This document shows, piece by piece, positions 61,216-64,000 of a stretch of 64,000 nucleotides of DNA (position 1 is the first letter of the stretch; every line of letters begins with the position of its first letter). The DNA comes from Pseudosporangium ferrugineum (GTDB taxonomy: Bacteria > Actinomycetota > Actinomycetes > Mycobacteriales > Micromonosporaceae). The stretch spans positions 1-64,000 of the forward strand of contig NZ_PVZG01000002.1 in the NCBI RefSeq assembly GCF_003002065.1, written 5' to 3'. The notes beneath the pieces are model-generated. The model saw only the letters and a list, made by a program, of their open reading frames with translations, was not told where the DNA came from and searched no databases. Made by a program: the position numbers and the translations under genes.

Positions 61216-62454
61216 TCATGAGCCGGCCACCGGTACGGCCGGCGCCGCGTCCTCGACCGGGGAGTCCGGCCGGCGGGCCCGCTGGGCGGCGGGCACGATG
61301 AGCGCGGCGGCGACCAGCACCACCGCGGCGATGAGCCCCCAGCCCCACGCCCCGAACGCGATGACGATGCCGGAGAGCAGCGCCGGCCCGACCACGTTCT
61401 GGCTGATGACGTGCAGGTCGAACGTGCCCAGGTACTCGGCCGGCGCGCGCTCTGGGGCCAGCCCGTACGCCATCCCCCAGGCCGACGCGGACTGCATCAC
61501 CTCGGTGACGGAGAAGACCAGCAGCGCGGTGATCAGCACGGCCATGGTGACGACGGTGTTCGAGGTCCAGGTGGTGACGGCCGCGATCCCGCAGGCGGCG
61601 GCCAGCCAGACCCCGGAGCGGCGCGCCATCCGCGAGGCGCCGCTGAGGGTGTCCGCGCCGCGGCTCGCCCGCACCTGGAAAGTGATGACGAACGCCGTGT
61701 TGAGGACCAGCATCAGCGGGACCGTCCAGTGCGGCGCCGACGTGCGGGTCAGCACCCACAGCGGCAGCGCCACCAGCACGATGTTGACGTGCGTGGCCAG
61801 CACGGAGGACAGCCCGACGACGGAGACGAAGCGCAGGTCGCGCACCGCCGAGAACTTCTTGGCGCGTACGGCGGTGGGCCGGGCCCGGTCCGCGGGCAGG
61901 AAGCGCACCAGCAGCGCCGCGACGGCGATGAGCACCGCCGTGGACAGGGGGATGGCGTCGAGCACGTCGCGTCCGAGCACGGCGACGGCGGCGATGCCGC
62001 TGCCGATGCTGAACCCGATGTTGAACACGGTGCGCATGACGGCCCGCATCCGCACCCGGTTCTCCGGCGGGACGAGCGTCCCGATCAGCGCCGCCATCGA
62101 CGGGCCGGTGCCGAACTCCAGGAAGCCCATCACCACGATGAGGGCGAAGAAGACCGGGAGCGAGTGCACCAGCGGGTAGAGCGTGAAGCCCACCGCCTCG
62201 GCGACGAACAGGATGGTCAGCAGGCGCCGGGCGCCGATCCGGTCGGACACCATGCCGAGCAGCAGCGAGGCGGTGAAGCCGGCCAGGCTGGCGGCGGAGA
62301 TGCCGAGGCCGACCTGGGCGGGACTCAGCCCCACGGCCAGCGTGAAGTAGATGACGTTGCCGCTCATGAACACGCCCTTGCCGACCGATTCGGCCAGCCG
62401 TATGCCCATCAGCTTTCGAAGGTCCGGTTCGGACGGAATGAATCGCACCGGCAC
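61216..62454 (-). CDS. MFS transporter
   Basis: 412 residues from GTG 62454 (ATG 62409 is an alternative) with about 12 membrane helices. The loop between helices 2 and 3 has the major facilitator motif GMVSDRIGARRLL. It is likely a drug or product exporter in the plasma membrane. First gene of the leftward NRPS operon (MFS, thioesterase, SDR, NRPS), all joined by 4-bp overlaps or short gaps, so export of the NRPS product is probable. The divergent promoter region toward the kinase gene has a perfect inverted repeat. Confidence 0.88.
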   Translation of the reverse strand: MPVRFIPSEPDLRKLMGIRLAESVGKGVFMSGNVIYFTLAVGLSPAQVGLGISAASLAGFTASLLLGMVSDRIGARRLLTILFVAEAVGFTLYPLVHSLPVFFALIVVMGFLEFGTGPSMAALIGTLVPPENRVRMRAVMRTVFNIGFSIGSGIAAVAVLGRDVLDAIPLSTAVLIAVAALLVRFLPADRARPTAVRAKKFSAVRDLRFVSVVGLSSVLATHVNIVLVALPLWVLTRTSAPHWTVPLMLVLNTAFVITFQVRASRGADTLSGASRMARRSGVWLAAACGIAAVTTWTSNTVVTMAVLITALLVFSVTEVMQSASAWGMAYGLAPERAPAEYLGTFDLHVISQNVVGPALLSGIVIAFGAWGWGLIAAVVLVAAALIVPAAQRARRPDSPVEDAAPAVPVAGS

Positions 62455-62505
62455 ATCGTGCGGCGGCCGGGCGCCCGGCCGGCAGGGTCGCCGGCCAGGG
62501 CGGAC

Positions 62506-62522
62506 CCGGGAACGTTTCCCGG
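62506..62522. promoter_or_regulatory. inverted repeat between the MFS operon and kinase gene
   Basis: CCGGGAA (62506-62512) and TTCCCGG (62516-62522) are perfect arms around CGT, followed at 62529 by a further CCGGGAA half-site. It sits in the 125-bp divergent promoter region and could coordinate export and resistance. Confidence 0.6.
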
Positions 62523-62579
62523 TACGGCCGGGAACCCGCGCCCTGCCCGCCGGGACGCCGGGCGGCCAGGGTGGACGTC

Positions 62580-63446
62580 ATGTTGGACCTCAGCACACTC
62601 GACCTTGCATGGCTCGCCAACCGGCTGCAGCGGCGGTTCGGTTCCCGGGTCGACCCGTGGTGCGAAGGACTGCCCGCCCGGGTCACGGACATCGCCGCCC
62701 GGTGGGACCTGACCATCGAGGCGCGGATCGGCCGTGGCAGATCCTCGGTCACGTTCCGGTGCGCCGGCCCGCAGGGCCCCACCGTCCTGAAGATCTGCCC
62801 GGACCCGTCGATCCTCGCCGAGGAGGTGAAGATGCTGCGCCTGCAACTGCCCAGCGGGCGGGTGCCGATCGTGTTCGAGCACGAGGGCGAGGCGGCGCTC
62901 ATCGAGCTGATCGGCTCCGGGGTGCTGGCGGAGGACCTGCCCACCCCGCCCACCGGGGAGGAGTACGCGGCCTTCCTGCGCGACCTGCACTCCGTGCCGC
63001 TGCCCGGGCGGGCGCCCCGCCGGCTGCACGGCTGGACCGAGGTGCTGTTCGAGTCGGCCAAGCGTCGCGGCGCCGACCTGGGCACCAGTCCGCAGCTGCG
63101 CGACGAGCTGATCGCCACGCAGCCCCGCGAGGTGCTGCTCCACGGCGACCTGCATCTCGGCAACGTGATCGACGGCGAGGAGCGCGGACTGGTCGCCGTC
63201 GACCCCATCTGCTGCGTCGGCGACCCGTGCTTCGACGCCATCGACTTCGCGCTGGAGGGCACCACCCGCGAGGAGATCCTGCGCCGCCGCGACGAGCTGG
63301 CCAAGGCATACGACCTCGACCTCGAGCGGTACGACACCTGGTGCCGGGTCACCGCGCCGATCGCCTTCGCCGACGCCTCGCACGTGAAGCCGGCCCACGC
63401 CGCCGCCATCCGGGCGTACCTGGACACCCCGCCGCTGCGCGGCTGA
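62580..63446 (+). CDS. APH(6)/hydroxyurea-type antibiotic kinase family protein
   Basis: 288 residues from ATG 62580 (GTG 62571 in frame). It begins like streptomycin 6-kinases (CEGLPARVTDIAARWDLTIEAR), has a glycine-rich loop in IGRGRSSVTFR, the catalytic block LLHGDLHLGNVIDG near 187, and AVDPICCVGDPCFDAIDFAL, where DP replaces the DFG/DWE metal motif as in that family. It may phosphorylate and inactivate the locus product (self-resistance) or be a biosynthetic kinase. It ends 15 bases before the NRPS gene that leaves the window, so it is probably translated from the same message. Confidence 0.85.
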   Translation: MLDLSTLDLAWLANRLQRRFGSRVDPWCEGLPARVTDIAARWDLTIEARIGRGRSSVTFRCAGPQGPTVLKICPDPSILAEEVKMLRLQLPSGRVPIVFEHEGEAALIELIGSGVLAEDLPTPPTGEEYAAFLRDLHSVPLPGRAPRRLHGWTEVLFESAKRRGADLGTSPQLRDELIATQPREVLLHGDLHLGNVIDGEERGLVAVDPICCVGDPCFDAIDFALEGTTREEILRRRDELAKAYDLDLERYDTWCRVTAPIAFADASHVKPAHAAAIRAYLDTPPLRG

Positions 63447-63461
63447 CAGAGGAGATTTCGT

Positions 63462-64000
63462 ATGTCGCGCACCGGCCCCGCGTCCTTCGCGCACGAGCGC
63501 CTGTTCTTCGTCGACAAGCTGCAACCCGGTCACGCCGGCTACGTGGTGGCGTTCGCGCTGCGGCTGCGTGGCGACCTCGACGCCGGCCGGCTGCGCCGGG
63601 CCCTGCGGGACCTGGTCAGCCGGCACGACGCCCTGCGCACCACCTTCGAGGTGCGTGACGGCCGCCTGTTCCAGCGGATCGACCCCGCGGCGGAACCCGC
63701 GATCGAGGTCGTGTCCCGCCCGGCGGAGGACGAGGAGGCGGGGGACGCCTACCTGCGTGGCCTCGTCACCCGGGGCGCCCGGGAAGCGTTCCCGCTCGAC
63801 GCCGGGCCGCTGCTGCGGGCCACGATCGTGTCGTGGTCGCCGGCGGAGCACGCGCTGGTGGTGCTGGTGCATCACATCGCCTGCGACGGCTGGTCGGTGG
63901 GCCTCCTGCTGGCCGACCTGGCCGCGTTGTACAACGGCGTGCCCGTCGCCGCCGCGCCGTCCTATCTGGACTACTCCGTCGCCCAACGCGAGGAGTGGGA
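63462..64000 (+). CDS. NRPS, N-terminal condensation domain (gene continues beyond window)
   Basis: Starts at ATG 63462 behind GAGGAG. The visible 179 residues are the N-terminal half of a condensation domain: AHERLFFVDKL, LRDLVSRHDALRTTFEV, and the intact catalytic motif HHIACDG at 137-143 (second His and Asp present), then SYLDYSVAQREEW. A domain that starts the protein with an active HHxxxDG usually accepts an upstream aminoacyl or acyl carrier; the A-PCP protein encoded leftward at 56920 is the obvious donor. Release domains and further modules lie outside the window. Confidence 0.92.
   Translation, partial: MSRTGPASFAHERLFFVDKLQPGHAGYVVAFALRLRGDLDAGRLRRALRDLVSRHDALRTTFEVRDGRLFQRIDPAAEPAIEVVSRPAEDEEAGDAYLRGLVTRGAREAFPLDAGPLLRATIVSWSPAEHALVVLVHHIACDGWSVGLLLADLAALYNGVPVAAAPSYLDYSVAQREEW

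Noticed and set aside
62580..63446. Calling the kinase a streptomycin 6-kinase
   Set aside because: The family is right but the substrate cannot be set from sequence, and no aminoglycoside pathway genes are in the window.
1..64000. CRISPR arrays, tRNA, rRNA, riboswitches
   Set aside because: I looked for regularly spaced repeats, cloverleaf-like segments and known aptamer cores and saw none; a dedicated covariance-model scan would be decisive.

Overview
This window is very GC-rich, uses GTG starts freely, overlaps gene ends by ATGA or GTGA, and is packed with TetR regulators, F420/PPOX enzymes and modular PKS/NRPS genes. That points to a filamentous actinomycete, probably Micromonosporaceae (Actinoplanes/Micromonospora type); the family is an inference from gene style, not from a marker gene. 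No rRNA, tRNA, CRISPR array or complete insertion sequence was seen.

Layout. 1-10.6 kb is an accessory region: a hypothetical gene of lower GC, an AraC/SnoaL pair, a TetR gene and a DUF4267 gene that have both lost their 5' ends, a two-domain VOC protein, a TetX-like flavin monooxygenase facing a TetR gene across three identical palindromes, a secreted propeller-like protein, an aldo/keto reductase, an F420-type PPOX protein, and a decayed AbiEii-like toxin gene behind its still intact partner. 10.7-14.5 kb is a DrrA-type ABC exporter followed by a NarL-type two-component system. 14.5-21.9 kb holds a MmyB-like regulator, a class C beta-lactamase-like hydrolase, a LysR regulator, a thiamine-diphosphate enzyme, an FAD monooxygenase and a phosphotransferase. 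22.0-27.7 kb is a PaoABC-like molybdenum aldehyde oxidoreductase operon with its XdhC/PaoD chaperone and a TetR regulator.

28.7-41.5 kb is the first biosynthetic locus and the most interesting part. A type I PKS (AMP-ligase, ACP, KS, malonyl-AT, DH, KR, ACP, TE; read in three frames because of two apparent one-base losses at G runs) is followed, in overlap, by a flavin-dependent halogenase and an FkbO/Hyg5-type chorismatase. Facing them are an aromatic hydroxylase of the MhpA type, an ABM monooxygenase and a quinone-reductase-like flavoprotein. The simplest reading is that chorismate gives a 3-hydroxybenzoate-like (or dihydroxycyclohexadiene carboxylate) starter, the PKS activates and extends it with malonate to a 3-hydroxycinnamoyl-type thioester, and the tailoring enzymes chlorinate and hydroxylate the ring.

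41.5-49.1 kb is a MacB/FtsX-type ABC system (two ATPases, two very large permeases), one ATPase carrying a C-terminal AbrB-like hairpin domain. 49.2-56.2 kb is a run of small redox genes and their TetR/HxlR regulators, nearly every regulator accompanied by a visible palindromic operator. 56.2-64 kb is the edge of a second, NRPS, locus: LuxR-type regulator, an NRPS with a degraded condensation domain, a threonine-like adenylation domain and a PCP, a mycofactocin-type SDR, a type II thioesterase, an MFS exporter, an APH(6)-family kinase that may give self-resistance, and an NRPS condensation domain running off the end of the window.
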